Origin: Escallonia rubra
Taxonomy: Eukaryota; Streptophyta; Magnoliopsida; Escalloniales; Escalloniaceae
Assembly: GCA_033065855.1 (NCBI GenBank)
Contig: JAVXUO010002708.1
Location: forward strand, 124,001 to 188,000
Reading direction: 5' to 3'
DNA: 64,000 bases
Below, piece after piece: positions 33,600 through 45,357 of this stretch. Below the pieces are notes generated by a model. It made no database searches and was not told where the DNA came from. It saw only the letters and a program-made list of their open reading frames with translations. Each line of letters opens with the position of its first letter. Position 1 is the stretch's first letter. The translations under genes and the position numbers were made by a program.

Positions 33600-34288
33600 T
33601 AAACCCATAGACACCATCTCCCTGCACCCTTCAACCTTCTTCCCCGACCTCAAACCATGCAAAACCCTAAAAGACCTGTCCCAGATCCATGCTAAATTCA
33701 TCAAAACTGACCGCATACGCGACCCCCTCGCCGCCGCCGAGCTCCTCCGCTTCTTCGGACTCTACCACCGCAATCTTCGCTACGCCCGCCACATCTTCGA
33801 CCAAATGGACCCACCCAATTGCAGGTCTTGGAACACCATCATCAGAGCCCTCTCCGAAAGTGACGACCAAAACGACGACGACCCATTTCAGGCCTTGGTT
33901 CTTTTTCGTCTGATGCTTGTCGACGAGCTTGTGGAACCCAATAGGTTTACGTTCCCGTCAGTACTCAAGGCGTGTGCGCAAACGGGTCGGGTCGAGGAAG
34001 GGAAGCAAGTCCATGGGATGGTTGTGAAGATTGGTTTGGAGGATGATGAGTTGGTTCTGAGTAATCTTGTCATAATGTATGTCATGTGTGGTGCCATGGA
34101 GTATGCTCATGTACTGTTCAATTCGAACAAGGTGAATGTGGAGAGGAAAACCCAGATGGATGGTACTGTTTTGTGGAATGTGATGGTTGATGGGTTTGTT
34201 AGAAAGGGGATTTCAGATTGGCAAGGGAATTGTTTGATGAAATGCCGCAGAGAAGTGTGGTGTCGTGGAACTCGATGATTTCTGGGTA
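33600..34288 (+). pseudogene. Captured PPR gene piece (PLS class)
   Basis: A readable frame without an ATG at its left edge begins at about 33600, just after a TTTCACAG string, and runs CKTLKDLSQIHAKFIKTDRI, RNLRYARHIFDQMDPPNC, SWNTIIRALSES, PNRFTFPSVLKACAQTGRVE, EEGKQVHGMVVKIGLEDDE and [14 protein letters not shown]. These are consecutive PPR repeats of a PLS-class organelle RNA-editing or processing factor; from memory it resembles the N-terminal third of proteins like At5g48910 (LPA66). A small frame change occurs near 34215, after which [15 protein letters not shown] is readable to the junction. The first ATG in frame is at 33805. The C-terminal E/DYW region is absent, so normal function is not expected. 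Confidence 0.85.
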
Positions 34289-34299
34289 TGCACAAAATG

Positions 34300-34626
34300 G
34301 TCTATTTTCGAATTAGTGCAGTTTTCGAAGCTAAGCTTGAACGTGTCGATGCTGGGGGACCTGTTGCCGGCGAGCACCTTGTTGACGAACTCCACGAACT
34401 TTTGCGGGCTGTGAAGGTGGGGCTGGTAGTGGAAATCGAGCACTGGGATGCAGGACCAGAGGCTCGAGTAGCGCGACGAGAGGATGGATGTGGCGACAAC
34501 GTTTTTGGTGGGTAAAAAGGAGAGTATGTGGCAGAGGATCTCGTCGGGCAGGTTGCTCAACCGGTCATCACCGTCGTTTGTACGGCAGCGCTGCGGCGAC
34601 GGCCGCCGGCGGATGTTTGGTTTCAT
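34300..34626 (-). pseudogene. Captured F-box (FBD/LRR type) gene piece
   Basis: A minus-strand frame starts with an ATG at 34626 and has a clear F-box: DRLSNLPDEILCHILSFLP, then TKNVVATSILSSRYSSLW, the signature of plant F-box/FBD/LRR proteins that bind SKP1 in SCF ubiquitin ligases. It continues into the first leucine-rich part ([16 protein letters not shown]) and ends at the junction with the PPR piece near 34300. Upstream sequence to about 34800 may be its captured 5' UTR. The LRR and FBD parts are missing. As it stands it could encode an F-box alone, which if expressed might compete for SKP1; that is speculation. Confidence 0.85.
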
Positions 34627-34978
34627 GATGATCGGAGGAGAGCAATTTGGAGGTGGTCGAAAGCACTAGATGGAGAAGATCCTTTATTACATGAGACAGC
34701 CAGTGAACTTCTCTTTTACTGCTTTCTTTCTTTGATTCTTGGTGTATTCTTGACAGAGAAATCCAAGAATTGACAACACATTTACATTTTTGGCCTTCTT
34801 TCGCTTTCAATTTTTGAAAAATGGCTTAGTACCCATCCGCTACATAATGTAGCGGATGATGGATACCCATTTCTTTCTCTCATAGAATGAATCAGGCCTT
34901 GTGTCTCTCTTTTTGTCTTAAGTCATGTAATGAACCAGTGGCCCTGTATCTCGAGTAAGAGCTTACAGAGCGCATTAA

Positions 34979-34982
<4 letters not shown>

Positions 34983-35025
<43 letters not shown>
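34983..35025. repeat. (AG)n tract in right end of Pack-MULE
   Basis: Partner of the (CT)n tract at 33513-33545. Confidence 0.9.
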
Positions 35026-35028
<3 letters not shown>

Positions 35029-35473
35029 TAAGAAAACTAGTCCGCTACATTATGTAGCGGATGAGAGAAAGGGCAGAGAGGGAAAAAAAAAGTCAGAGCA
35101 TTAATGAGAGAAAAGGGAGAGAGAGAAAAAATGAGAGAAAAGGGAGAGAGAAAAAATGTCAGAAAACTAGTCCGCTACATAATGTAGCGAATGGGCTATT
35201 TTTAAGCTGGAGGGTATTACAGCCAGATCTGCGACACTGTATAGCGGATACCTTTTTTCTGTCCCATGTCAGGACTTCAATATTGTCCGGGATACAGTAT
35301 AGCGGACGGTGCGAAAGGGCAAAAAGGTAAAAAAAGGCCGTCCGCTATACAGCATGGCAGACGACTGACAATATTTGAAAAAGGCGCGATCTGGGCCATC
35401 CATCTTTCAGGATGGACGGCCAGATCGCGCTAGCAAAATAGCCTATTTTGCTAACGCTCTCAACGGATCAGCT

Positions 35474-35503
<30 letters not shown>

Positions 35504-35508
<5 letters not shown>

Positions 35509-35730
35509 AAAGTTGAGAAACATTCTCTCTTTAGATTGTTAAATGAAAGTTTTAAGGATTCTTATCTTTTAATAAGGTTTACCATTAGTTTAGTGTCTTA
35601 CGCACCAATTTCCAATATCCAATATGTTATGATCAGTTCGCAGCCATTTTTTTTTTAAAATGAATTTCGAGAGGGAATTGGAAATGATCAAATAACAAGT
35701 TTTGACAATTAGTTCCAAAGTGATGGAGGT
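35504..35730. repeat. Dispersed repeat R, copy B, second piece
   Basis: Resumes R after the MULEs, with GATCAGTTCGCAGCCAT and the following T-run as in copy A at about 10600, and is then broken by the MITE at 35731. Confidence 0.75.
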
Positions 35731-36526
35731 CATAGTTATGAATACCGTGCCAGAGTGCGTACCGTTTTTTTCATAAGATGGTACGTACCGGTACTGATAC
35801 CGTCTCAAATTTTTCATCAATAATATACATCTGTAATATTCATTCATTGGCTAACCAACAAAATGTACATATATTGTTTTACTAATAGCTCATCTAGAAT
35901 AAATTGTTTGTCTTATAAAGTTTGAATTATGTTAATTTTGAAATAAAATAAATAATTTTTTTAATTAAATTACCTCATCTAGGATTATCCCCCCCTTTTC
36001 AACGATCTCATTGGCAAATTCTTATGTAAGAATAAGTTTTTTGTTCAATAATAACGTTTTCAGGTTCAAGAATAAGCTGTTTTTGTGTGTGTTCATGTGT
36101 GCGCGTGTACTCGCTACATGTGTGTAAAACAGTAAATCATATAGATGAAAGAATATGATCAAAGCTTCCAGATATAAAGTAAATCAAAGTTAAGTGAATA
36201 TTATGAGTAATAAGCTACATACGCTTTGATAGGTATAAAAGAACTTAAAGAGTTTTTTCTATTTAGTCTTTATATGGTCAATTTACAAATTTTCTGACAA
36301 AATTTGTTACTTTTACATTTTTTAAGCATCCGGTACAAAACATAATATCTCGGCCGGTACATGGCCGGTACGTAGTTCTCGGTCGGTATCACCTGTACCG
36401 GCCGGTACAACCAGTACAGAGCGATATTTTGACCGGTACAAAATGTAAGCGGTACCGTACCAGTAGAAGGTAAAAACAGTACGTACCGGCCGGTACGCCG
36501 GTACCGGTACGATATTGATAACTATG
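35731..36526. mobile_element. hAT-like MITE rich in GTACCGGTAC
   Basis: The ends are CATAGTTATGAATACCG and, on the reverse strand, CATAGTTATCAATATCG. The 8-bp flanks ATGGAGGT (35723-35730) and GTGGAGGT (36527-36534) match at seven of eight positions, as for the hAT superfamily. Both subterminal regions are full of GGTAC/GTACC strings (GTACCGGCCGGTAC near 36395 and 36483), while the centre is AT-rich. No coding sequence. It interrupts repeat R, whose uninterrupted copy A reads straight through this point. Confidence 0.85.
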
Positions 36527-36593
36527 GTGGAGGTAGCAGCTCTGACAGTGGTCCTTGAGATAGCGCTAAAATCGTGGTAGCATAGTTGGTGGT
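36527..36593. repeat. Dispersed repeat R, copy B, third piece
   Basis: A 67-bp piece with GATAGCGCTAAAATCGTGG matching copy A at about 10739. The LTR element begins right after it. Confidence 0.7.
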
Positions 36594-36993
36594 TGATATA
36601 ACGTAAATATAACTCCAAATAATTGGAGGACACCCGGCGATCCCAATCAAACTGGGAAATTGAAGATTATTTTATCAGGATTCTAAAAGAGTCCTTAAAG
36701 ATCGTGACGTGATCCTCGAGGATCCTAACTCGATCCTAACACATCTGGCCCACTGCACAGTCCTTCTAGGAGTCTTCTCCTACAGCTATATAAAGGAGTC
36801 TACCCCCAGGTATGGGACAATTACACAATTCATGCTTTTTCAGAGTTATTATTCTGTAGCTGCGCTCTGACTTAAGCATCGGAGAGTTCTCCGCCGGGAA
36901 CCTTACCCGGTGGTCACTCATTTTCTGTCTTGCAGGTCATCGGTCCAGGCTCGGGTTCTGTAAAGTACGCGGAGCATATTTTTAGCAGCAACA
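36594..36993 (+). repeat. 5' LTR
   Basis: Pairs with 40755-41154. It includes CTATATAAAGG, a likely TATA box for the element. Confidence 0.9.
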
Positions 36994-39710
36994 GATTGGC
37001 GCCATCCTTGGGACCCGCTAGCCTAGCCTACCAACCACACATTGTCTAACCAAATCTACTAATTCACCCGCCATTACTTCATCAAGACCGATTGACCTCT
37101 AGACAACTCAATTGTATTGCAAGCAGCCGCGCCACCCGCATTTGGCGGCCACCAAGTAGAACCGCCACCAACATCAATGTTGCAACCTCGCTGTCCAGGA
37201 TGCCGACGTTGTGCCCCAACGCCGCTCCTTCGTCATTGTGCTACACCACGTCACAGTATTACACGCCATCATCGCAATGCAGGGGTCACCACCCTATGGG
37301 TGGAAACCTGCAGCTGACCACTGCCGTGAAACCGCCAGGGCAGCAAAGACAGACCACAAAAAAAAGACGAGATTTACCAGGCGATTCACCACCGTGGGTG
37401 AATAACCCTATCACCACCGACTAGCGGCAGCGCGAAGAGGCGTCATCGCCACCACAATCGCGCCATTGATACATCACTGAAGGCCCCCGACCACCGCCAA
37501 TCGATTGGTGCCGACAATTGACAACATCATTTCGGTCGCCAACTGCCGACATCATTTCGGTTGATCGCTCGCCGACGTCGGGGACATGACGCTGTCACAG
37601 ATCTGTTCAAGTGGCGACCAAAAGCCACGAGACCACTCCGTCATCGCCGGACGAGACTAGTGCCTCTAGCGCGCCACCGCCTCCCTATTGCGCCACCTCA
37701 CTTTCGGTCGAGAGAGAGAAAAGAAGGAAGAAGCAGCTCCACCGCCACCAGCGTCCGTACTGGACGGCACCACACAACCGCTGTTCACAACAAATTGGGA
37801 ACGCCACCACCACTACAGAGCTACAGTAGCAATTACAACAACCCACAAAAAATAAAATAGGGGTAGCGCCGCCGCAACCGCGGCTACAACAATCGACTGC
37901 ACAACTGTCGCAAGGCGGCCAGAGCAATTTCACAAACAACCACAACCTGCAAAAACAACAGCGAAGCCATGGGCACCATAAATCGCCGGCAACCGCCGTG
38001 AAGAGGCCGAAGTAGATACAACCACATCTCACCAAAAAAAAAAAGGGGGGAAGGAAGAAACAGTAACGGCGCTGCCGCATAGGGTCCAAACCCTAAAAAA
38101 TGGCCATCGCACCTCGTCCAGGTCCAACCGTCAAGACAAGAAGTGCCTCTGGTGCGCCACCACAGCCACGGTAAAGGCACCAGCGCCGTCCTCTACCGTC
38201 GCGTAATCCTTCCTCTACCACGACGATGCCACTTCGCCAATACTGCATCGACCGAGACTCCGGCATCATGCCGCAAAAGCTCTGCCAAAAATGGTGGCGC
38301 TCTAGTCTGCCTCACCGTTACGCCGTTGCCTTTCTACGACGGTCAGACCTTCTTCCATAGCCAGCCGTCGGTCAAAGACAAAGAAGGGCAAATGAAAAAT
38401 CAGGTGATATCTTTCCCAAGTTATTAAGAATTTTCACCTCATAAAAATAAATATTTACGTTTGAACCCACATGGTCTCATTTATCAAACATATGCCACAC
38501 CTTTTAAAAGCATTAAGGTGTTAACCTATGCAATATTTATTAGACATAGACCACATTTGTTAAAGGCATTATACTTTGTGCTCATGAAAGATATGCCTAT
38601 TTATACTTTAGACCCCCAGGGTCTTATTTATTTTATGTATGCCACGAACTCCTTCAAGCATTAAGTTTTTTATAACGCATACTTGAACAGAAGAGCTACA
38701 ATGTCTCGTTAATTCGCGTATGCTACGCGTTCAGTATCCGCACATGTTATATTTTGTGGCGTGTTGTTAAAAATAAGGCAACTACAATTCAAGGCGCTAA
38801 TAGCCTTCGAAAGGGAACCCTCTGTGCACTTCCATGTTACCTAGACCTACGTTCTTTTTTGGTCTAGCATTTTGGCGCAAGCATATTATATGTCGGGTCT
38901 TACTGACGGTTATCATTTTTTAAAGCTCACTTGCAGAGTGCAGTGCAACACACCCCTGTCGGCTAACCAACAAAAACCCTAATAAGGTCACGGTGTCTGA
39001 ACACCGCTCTTAATACTGTGTTAAAAACATAGTTGCATTTTTATATGCTTTATTGCTTCAGAGGCTGTTTTTCAGTCACGTACTTTTATTTCTTGCAAGG
39101 TTTTAAACTATGTCTGCGAGCATCAATAGTGACGTATAAACCACTTCATAAGTAAGGAACAAATTCACAGCACCCTACGACTTGAAGTCGCGCTTAGAGT
39201 TTATGCTGCAACATCTTGTCTACTCGGCATTTCTTATTATCTCGTGGTGTTCGGTCACACAGTGACCTCGATCAATGAATCAGAGCATATCGTCAGCGTC
39301 TACTAATAAGCATCACTAATACGCCGGTACAACTGCAAGCTCGAGCTCATGCAACCAGCAAACTGAATCTAGTTACTTCTCAATATATTGATAAACTGGG
39401 ATGGACTCCGCGTCCTCTAGCTCTATATGCTCGTCCAATCAAGCAGGTGGATTATGATTTTTTATATTGCTCATACAGGTCTTCTTGCGACCGGGCTCTG
39501 CATATAGGCTGAAAAGCCGCCTTTATATATACATGCCTTCTCAAAGGCCGGGGGGCTTTATATTTTATGAGATCATTACAGGCTTAATGCCTTGTTTCTT
39601 ATCAGACATGGGGCTTCATAGCAGCGGCCATATTACGGGCTCAATGCCTTACGCCTTCTTATTTAACGCCAAGACAACAAGCACTTGTTGCTTCGACCGA
39701 AACCCTCCAG

Positions 39711-40075
39711 GGTATTTTCGTGAGCTTGGCGTTCCATCCACCCCCGAGGGCACGTACGACGAGAGCTTTAAGTTCCGTCAAACCCCGAGGGTATTTTCGT
39801 GAGCCTGGCGCTCCATCCGACCCTGAGGGCACGTACGACGAGAACTTTAAGTTCCGTTAAACCCCCGAGGGTATTTTCGTGAGCTTGGCGCTACATCCGC
39901 CACTGAGGGCGCGTACGACGAGAACCTTAAGTTCCGTCAAACCCTCAAGGGTATTTTCATGAGCTTCGCGTTCCATCTGCCCCCGAGGGCGAGTAAAACG
40001 AGAACTCTAAGTTCCGTCAAACCCAAAAGGGTATTTACATGAGCTCCATGCTCCATCAACCTTCAAGGGAACTTA
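39711..40075. repeat. Tandem array of ~80-bp units inside the LTR element
   Basis: About 4.5 units beginning GGTATTTTCGTGAGCTTGGC at 39711, 39790, 39870, 39950 and 40030, each with GAGGGC, ACGACGAGA and AAGTTCCGTCAAACC. Such 3' arrays occur in some Ty3/gypsy lineages. Confidence 0.9.
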
Positions 40076-40754
40076 TTTGAACTCTACATTCCACTAGCCC
40101 TCTAGGGCGGTCCCTCAAGGGACGAACACCCCAAAGGGTGACAGGATAGAGCTCAAGTTCTATCCAAGCGGTTTAGCTATAGTTCTAACCCATGAAACGG
40201 CAAAGGACTATGAGACTTCATCCCCCCACCATTCTTTGTCAATTCAAAACCCAGCCAAGCATGAGTGCAAGGCTTCTTTGCCAGCTCTTAGCTGATGATT
40301 AGAGTTAGCGTCAAAGTAAAACGCAAGCATGATGTGGTCAGCTCGAACTAAAGAACACACACTTGTACAAAATGAACACCCTCCAAAGGAAAGGTGACCC
40401 ATCGAGGGGACATTCAAACACTTAGCACATGTAACAACTTGCATGCATAGCTTTATGTCCCCTCCCGAGAGAGGATACTTTGGGGCACAACCTCTAAAGG
40501 ATCTCGAGATCCCATGATTCGTCTTCCCAAAGATGATTCTGAATAGCCTACTAAGGTAAAATTCTAAAGACCTAGCTCTCAAGAGCTAGAGTTCGAGCAC
40601 TCTACTTGGGCAAAGTTCCAAGGCTTAAGCTCCCAAGAGCTTAGGTCCGAACACATGGAGGAGAAAACTATTATTACCCCTACAAGTGGATGGAGAATCC
40701 CTTGCAAATCTAACGTGTGTCTCGAGACACCAAGTATAAACTTTGGGGGGCTTA

Positions 40755-41154
40755 TGATATAACATAAATATAACTCCCAATAATTTGGGGACATCCGGCG
40801 ATCTCAGTCAAACTGGAAGATTGAAGATTATCTTATCAGGATTCTAAAAGAGTCCTTAAAGATCGTGACGTGATCCTCGAGGATCCTAACGCGATCCTAA
40901 CACATCTTGACCACGGCGCAGTCCTTCTAGGAGTCTTCTCCTACAGCTATATAAAGGGGTCTACCCCCTGGTATGGGACAATTACACAATTCATTCTTTT
41001 TCAGAGTTATTATTCTGTAGCTACGCTCTGACTTAAGCATCGGAGAGTTCTCCGCCGGGAACCCCACCCGGCGGTCACTCGTTTTCTGTCTTACAGGTCA
41101 TCGGTCCAGGCTCGAGTTCCGCAAAGTACGCGGAGCATATTTTTAACAGTCACA
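40755..41154 (+). repeat. 3' LTR
   Basis: Pairs with 36594-36993, ending just before the target duplication GTGGT. Confidence 0.9.
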
Positions 41155-41310
41155 GTGGTGATGGTGGTTGGTGTGGTGGCGGTGATTGATAGTGTGGTAT
41201 TGATATTTGTCATGGTTCGAAAAAGTAAATTTAGCATTTGGGTTATGGATTTGGGGGGGCAATGGTAATTGTATTTTATTTAAAAAAAACACACAGTAGG
41301 CAAGACTAGG
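41155..41310. repeat. Dispersed repeat R, copy B, last piece
   Basis: Continues R after the LTR element: GTGGTGATGGTGGTTGGTGT ... ATTGATAGTGTGG, then CATGGTT and GGTAAT...GTATTTTAT, as in copy A to about 10885. Confidence 0.75.
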
Positions 41311-43299
41311 ACGTTTATAGGGCTTAATCACCTCTTTTTAAGGACTACATATGGATATTTTGCCTAGTTGAGAAATTTTTTGAATTCATTCTTTATCTCT
41401 TTAAAATACTTTTTAGAGAAATCTATCGAGAATAGTTGTTTTACGTGCAACACATTATCGCCCATTACTTCGAGTCATTTTCTGTTCTGGAAGTAGTCAT
41501 TCTTCTGCATTCATTTCTGTCTTGACTAAGTTTGGTCGGCCTACTGGAGCTTAGCTGTAGGCTTGCCAGCTCTGTTCGGCATGTTGAGCTGAAGATTCTA
41601 CGATGGGCCAGGGCCGCACATGAGCGAACACTATTGGCCCACTCAAAGCTGAAAAAAGGATCTTTGTATTGGACTGACCTTCCACCCAATAGACAACTAG
41701 ACTCTAGAGAGGGCCTACAAAGCCCAATCTGTGGGCTGAAGAAGACCCACAAATTTTGAGAGAGAGAGAGAGTTTTGTTGTTTTGGCTAAATGTTGAGCT
41801 GCCTTGGGGGCGTGTGTGTTATTGACAAACATTGTTTTTAATTTGTTTTGAGTACTGACCTCTTTATAGCAAATGCATTGTGTGAGATTAAAAGGAACCC
41901 CTTTGGCTTGACCGATTTGTAAAAGCACGCATCCGGTTTTATTTTCTACAAATGGCCCTCTATTGTGACGAACATGTTACAGACATCGAAAAAAATCGTT
42001 TAAATTGACGAGACACGATAGTCACAATCTTGAAAAGTGCGTTTTGGAGGAATAAATGTGTGAAACCTACTATAATACCCTTTTTTCCTCTACCATGTCC
42101 CATTTTCGCCCACTCCAACCAAATTCATCGTCCACCAGTACCAATCGCGCCCACCACCAACCCACCCACGTTCACCACCACGAACATATATGATTTACTG
42201 GAGATCCTAGTAATTAATGTTTCGGGATGATAGGCAATGATAGCGTAACACTCTTTATAAGTAGTAAATCAGGTTTTTCATTTATATGATTACGATTTTT
42301 TACGAGTTGACCTCACACAAATTCATCCGCCAAAAATGGAGTATGATGTGTATTTTTATAGCTCGCCCAAACTACGAGAGATTTTGTCCGCAAATTACTC
42401 AAAATCAAGCTGTACATGTGCGAACAGTAGAAGTAGGGTCCAAGTAAGACCTCCAAGTCATCTTGTCCCGTCAAGAAATAAAATGAGATTTCCATTTCAG
42501 ATGTTAATGGCGGACCAAAAGCAATACTTCTTTCTCTAAAGATCTTCATAACAGTTTGACCACTATTACCAAAAAAAAAAAAAAACTTGACCACTATACG
42601 GTGAATTCCTGTCTTTCATTATTGCCAATAGCTAAATCATCAAATTGTGGAATGTTTAACATCATAGGGTTGCTAGTTTTACACAACCAATTGTGAAATT
42701 TTGTTACCAAGAAGGGCTAAAGTTGTAAACAATATCGAACCCCCTACGGGGTAGACAAAAAATATAGCACACCACCACCAAGAAAAATTGTTATGCGATT
42801 TTAATCATTTGTGATTTATTTTTGTCGCTAAAGTGGTATATGGCGACTCTTGTAGTATCTTTGATGATAAAGTTAAAACTCAAATAGTTAAAAGTAAAAC
42901 TCAAATGTCACTTCTCTTTTAATCATTTGAGTACTTGTTTTTTTTTTTTTTTTGTTGAAGTTGTATACAAAGACTTATCATATCTTTAACGATAAAGAGT
43001 GAAACTCAAATGTGAGAATTAGATTCGGTGCGACTTCTGCCACCTCCTATACATCAAACTGGTCCACATCGCTACTATTTTTGCAAAATGGCTAAGCCGC
43101 TTTCTCAATTGTGAAGCTCACCAAAAGTAATACAACAATGAGCTTCACCTATCGCATTTGAGCTTTACAAGTATCTGTAAAATGATTGTATAATGACGCT
43201 ATCGAGATCTTTAACGGTAAAAATATAGCTCAAATGTGTAATAAACGATTCAGTAGATTCTGGCACGATCAGTTGTTTCACGAAATCAAATATTCAAAG
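41311..43299. other. Intergenic, nothing recognised
   Basis: A GA tract (41760-41772) and a poly-A run (about 42569-42585) are the only distinctive features. No credible gene. Confidence 0.45.
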
Positions 43300-43912
43300 G
43301 ATTTTGTGTGTTCCACGATGTAGGAGAACACTCTTCTGGTGGCTGATTCATAAATTCAAAATGAAGGTCTTTGGGATATGGTTTAGCTTCAGCGGTTGGT
43401 AACACCCGCTGCACCGTCTATTATTTCTACTAAAGGTACTCTAGTTTGGGGCCAATCTAGTTCTGGCACATGCTCAGTTCAGTGAGCTTATTGCTTCGTT
43501 AGGAAGCCCAATGAAATGGAAGATACAAATCTTTCCTGGCGTAGGCTGTGGAAGCTACCCATTCATTTGAAAATTCTCACTTTTTTTAAGCTCCGCTCCC
43601 CATCAAAAGCGGTTTACACAGAAGAAATTGCGGCTCAGATGTTACTTGTGGATTTTGTCACAACCAAGAGGAAACAATCAAACATATGTTGCTTGAGTGC
43701 TCAACCCTATAGATGAATGGTTTGGCTCTGCTTGGGTTCAAATTTGAATCGTCCATTGGACCTTCTTTTCATAATTGGTTTGTTACTTGGCTCATGAAAC
43801 CGCTGTTTAAATGACTCTTCCATAAAAATTATCCTGCGTATCTCTTCGTATCTGTGCGAGATATGAAACATGAGGAATGCGATGATCCTTAGTAAGGCAA
43901 AAGTTCCGACCA
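43300..43912 (+). pseudogene. LINE fragment: zf-RVT region
   Basis: Degraded plus-strand coding sequence matching the zinc-binding region (zf-RVT) downstream of LINE reverse transcriptase. A Ser-Ala-Tyr segment (SVSLLL/SAYCFVRK in the neighbouring frame, about 43480) is followed by LSWRRLWKLPIHLKILTFF (43522-43580) and then CGFCHNQEETIKHMLLECS in a shifted frame (43650-43705), the Cys/His cluster. Several frame changes. Neither the polymerase nor an end of the element is found. Confidence 0.65.
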
Positions 43913-43982
43913 CAAATTAAAGACCATTGTCATGGCAGACGGTTTGGCTTCCGAACTCTTTAATGGTTGGATATTAAAATAA

Positions 43983-45348
43983 GGGTAAATTACACACAGC
44001 ACTCCTGAGGTTTATCTAAAATTACATACGGCGCCCACTAACTATTTTTATTACTCTCTGTTCCTTGTAGTTTGTCACTGTCTTACATAAAGCCTACTTC
44101 CGTTAGAGAACCGTCAAGAAAAGTTAGGGCACCTTTCAATTATTATGATATTCCCAAAATGCCATCTTCCTCTTATTCCTTACAACCTAATGCTTAGCCA
44201 TTGCCGCCGATGTCTCACCACCGCCGCCAAAGGCTTGATTCTCCTAATTTCTCATATGCATACACACCGATGGCCACTACCCACAACTACCGCATATCCA
44301 AACACCATCTTACACCAAACCCGTATTGCCCATCAACCACATACATACGCACATCAGCGCCTATCACACACACACACACACTGTTTGTAAGCATGCATGC
44401 CCACATTGCCTATCACCACTGTCCATGCCCGTTAACCTTGCTCACACCCACACCCATACAAATCGGTGACACACAGACGCACTCTCTCTTACACACACGC
44501 GCGCTCACGCACACACACATAACATGTCACCGCCGTCACATGCCTCTAACCCATACCCACACACCACTGACGACCACCGGCGACGCACATAATAAATGAG
44601 CAGCACCTTTGCTTTTCACCCGTTAATCACGTTGAAATCGCCGTTCAAATCGTGCTCCAACACTCTTCTTCCTGTCATCATCCCAAAATCCCACACCACA
44701 AGAAGAAAATCATCAAAAAACTCTTGCACCAACTCTCAGGAAACCCCAAATCAAGAACAACTCAACCTCTCCCCTGCCCCCATACCACAAACACAGGCAA
44801 CATCCATCTCATGGAGAATCACGACCTACAGGAAGACTGGCGAGATCTGGAGCTACTCAATTGGGTGTTAACTGGATCCATGGTACTTGATTAGGAGTTA
44901 GATCGGTGGGTATGGTGTTTGTGGTGGGTTCATTGGTGTTGATGGGTGGTATGGTGATGTTGGTGGATAATTATGTTGGCAAGGATGGTAGTGCGTTTCG
45001 ATTGGTACGGTGGTGTGGGGTGGTGTCGTTATAGATGAGGGGATTTTTAGTGAGTTCCATGGTGCGGCCACTACAAGGCGATGGCACCGAAGTACGCCGC
45101 GGCAGCCACGGAGAATCCACGTTCAGTGGTGGTGGTGGGTGGTGAAAACAACTGGTGGTGGTGGAGTATTGGCCAAATCTTGGCTTTCATGGTTGAGTAA
45201 ATTTACATTTTTATGAGTGGTAGTACCATCATTTTCTTACTTTTGTTAAGTGCAAAATAACAAACTGTAGTTTAGTGTAAGAAAAATAGTTAGTGACTGC
45301 CGTGAGTAATTTTAGGTAAATCTCATGGATGCCGTGTGTAATTTATCC
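43983..45348. mobile_element. Mutator-like element, non-autonomous, GC-skewed
   Basis: Inverted ends: GGGTAAATTACACACAGC and, on the reverse strand, GGATAAATTACACACGGC, with similarity continuing through TAAAATTAC and CACTAACTATTTTT for more than 100 bp. 9-bp flanks TTAAAATAA (43974-43982) and TTAAAAGAA (45349-45357) match at eight of nine. The left half is C-rich with ACAC runs and CACCGCCGCC; the right half is G-rich (GGTGGTGGTGG). No transposase and no convincing gene. Same architecture as 19311-20786. Confidence 0.82.
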
Positions 45349-45357
45349 TTAAAAGAA

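Larger units (their letters stand above)
33091..35476. mobile_element. Pack-MULE with captured PPR and F-box gene pieces
   Basis: The inverted ends are about 490 bp long: GAGAGCTGATCCGTTGAGAG on the left, GGGAGCTGATCCGTTGAGAG on the reverse strand at the right. They are the same family as the 11-kb MULE. Mirrored CT (33513-33545) and AG (34983-35025) tracts and palindromes of the TCCGCTACATTATGTAGCGGA type lie inside each end. Flanks show TATATATAT on both sides (33082-33090, 35477-35485), fitting a 9-bp duplication in a TA microsatellite. No transposase is present. The interior is not repeat-like: a plus-strand PPR gene piece (about 33600-34288) abuts a minus-strand F-box gene piece (34626-34300). 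Carrying unrelated host gene pieces between MULE ends is the definition of a Pack-MULE. Confidence 0.9.
36594..41154 (+). mobile_element. Non-autonomous LTR retrotransposon fossil
   Basis: Two LTRs of 400 bp (36594-36993 and 40755-41154) start TGATATAAC and end ACA. They are flanked by the 5-bp target duplication GTGGT (36589-36593, 41155-41159). A primer-binding-like site TTGGCGCCATCC follows the 5' LTR and a purine tract (TTTGGGGGG) precedes the 3' LTR; this favours the Ty3/gypsy side. The inner 3.8 kb shows no recognisable gag, protease, reverse transcriptase or integrase, so it is a non-autonomous derivative. It includes a GC-richer stretch (37080-38400) and a tandem array near the 3' end. 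By eye the LTRs differ at about 30 of 400 positions (7.5%); with common plant rates that is very roughly 3-6 million years. The ends look whole. Confidence 0.88.

Noticed and set aside
33600-34288. PPR sequence as a functional organelle RNA-binding gene
   Set aside because: It lacks its start and its C-terminal half and lies between MULE ends, so it is a captured piece.
37080-38430. Several overlapping open frames in both strands as possible genes
   Set aside because: The stretch is GC-richer than its surroundings, the frames overlap on both strands, and none shows family motifs; it is the interior of the LTR element.
44145-44894. Open frames rich in His, Thr and Pro
   Set aside because: They come from ACAC and CCACC repeats inside a Mutator-like element; no motif supports a protein.
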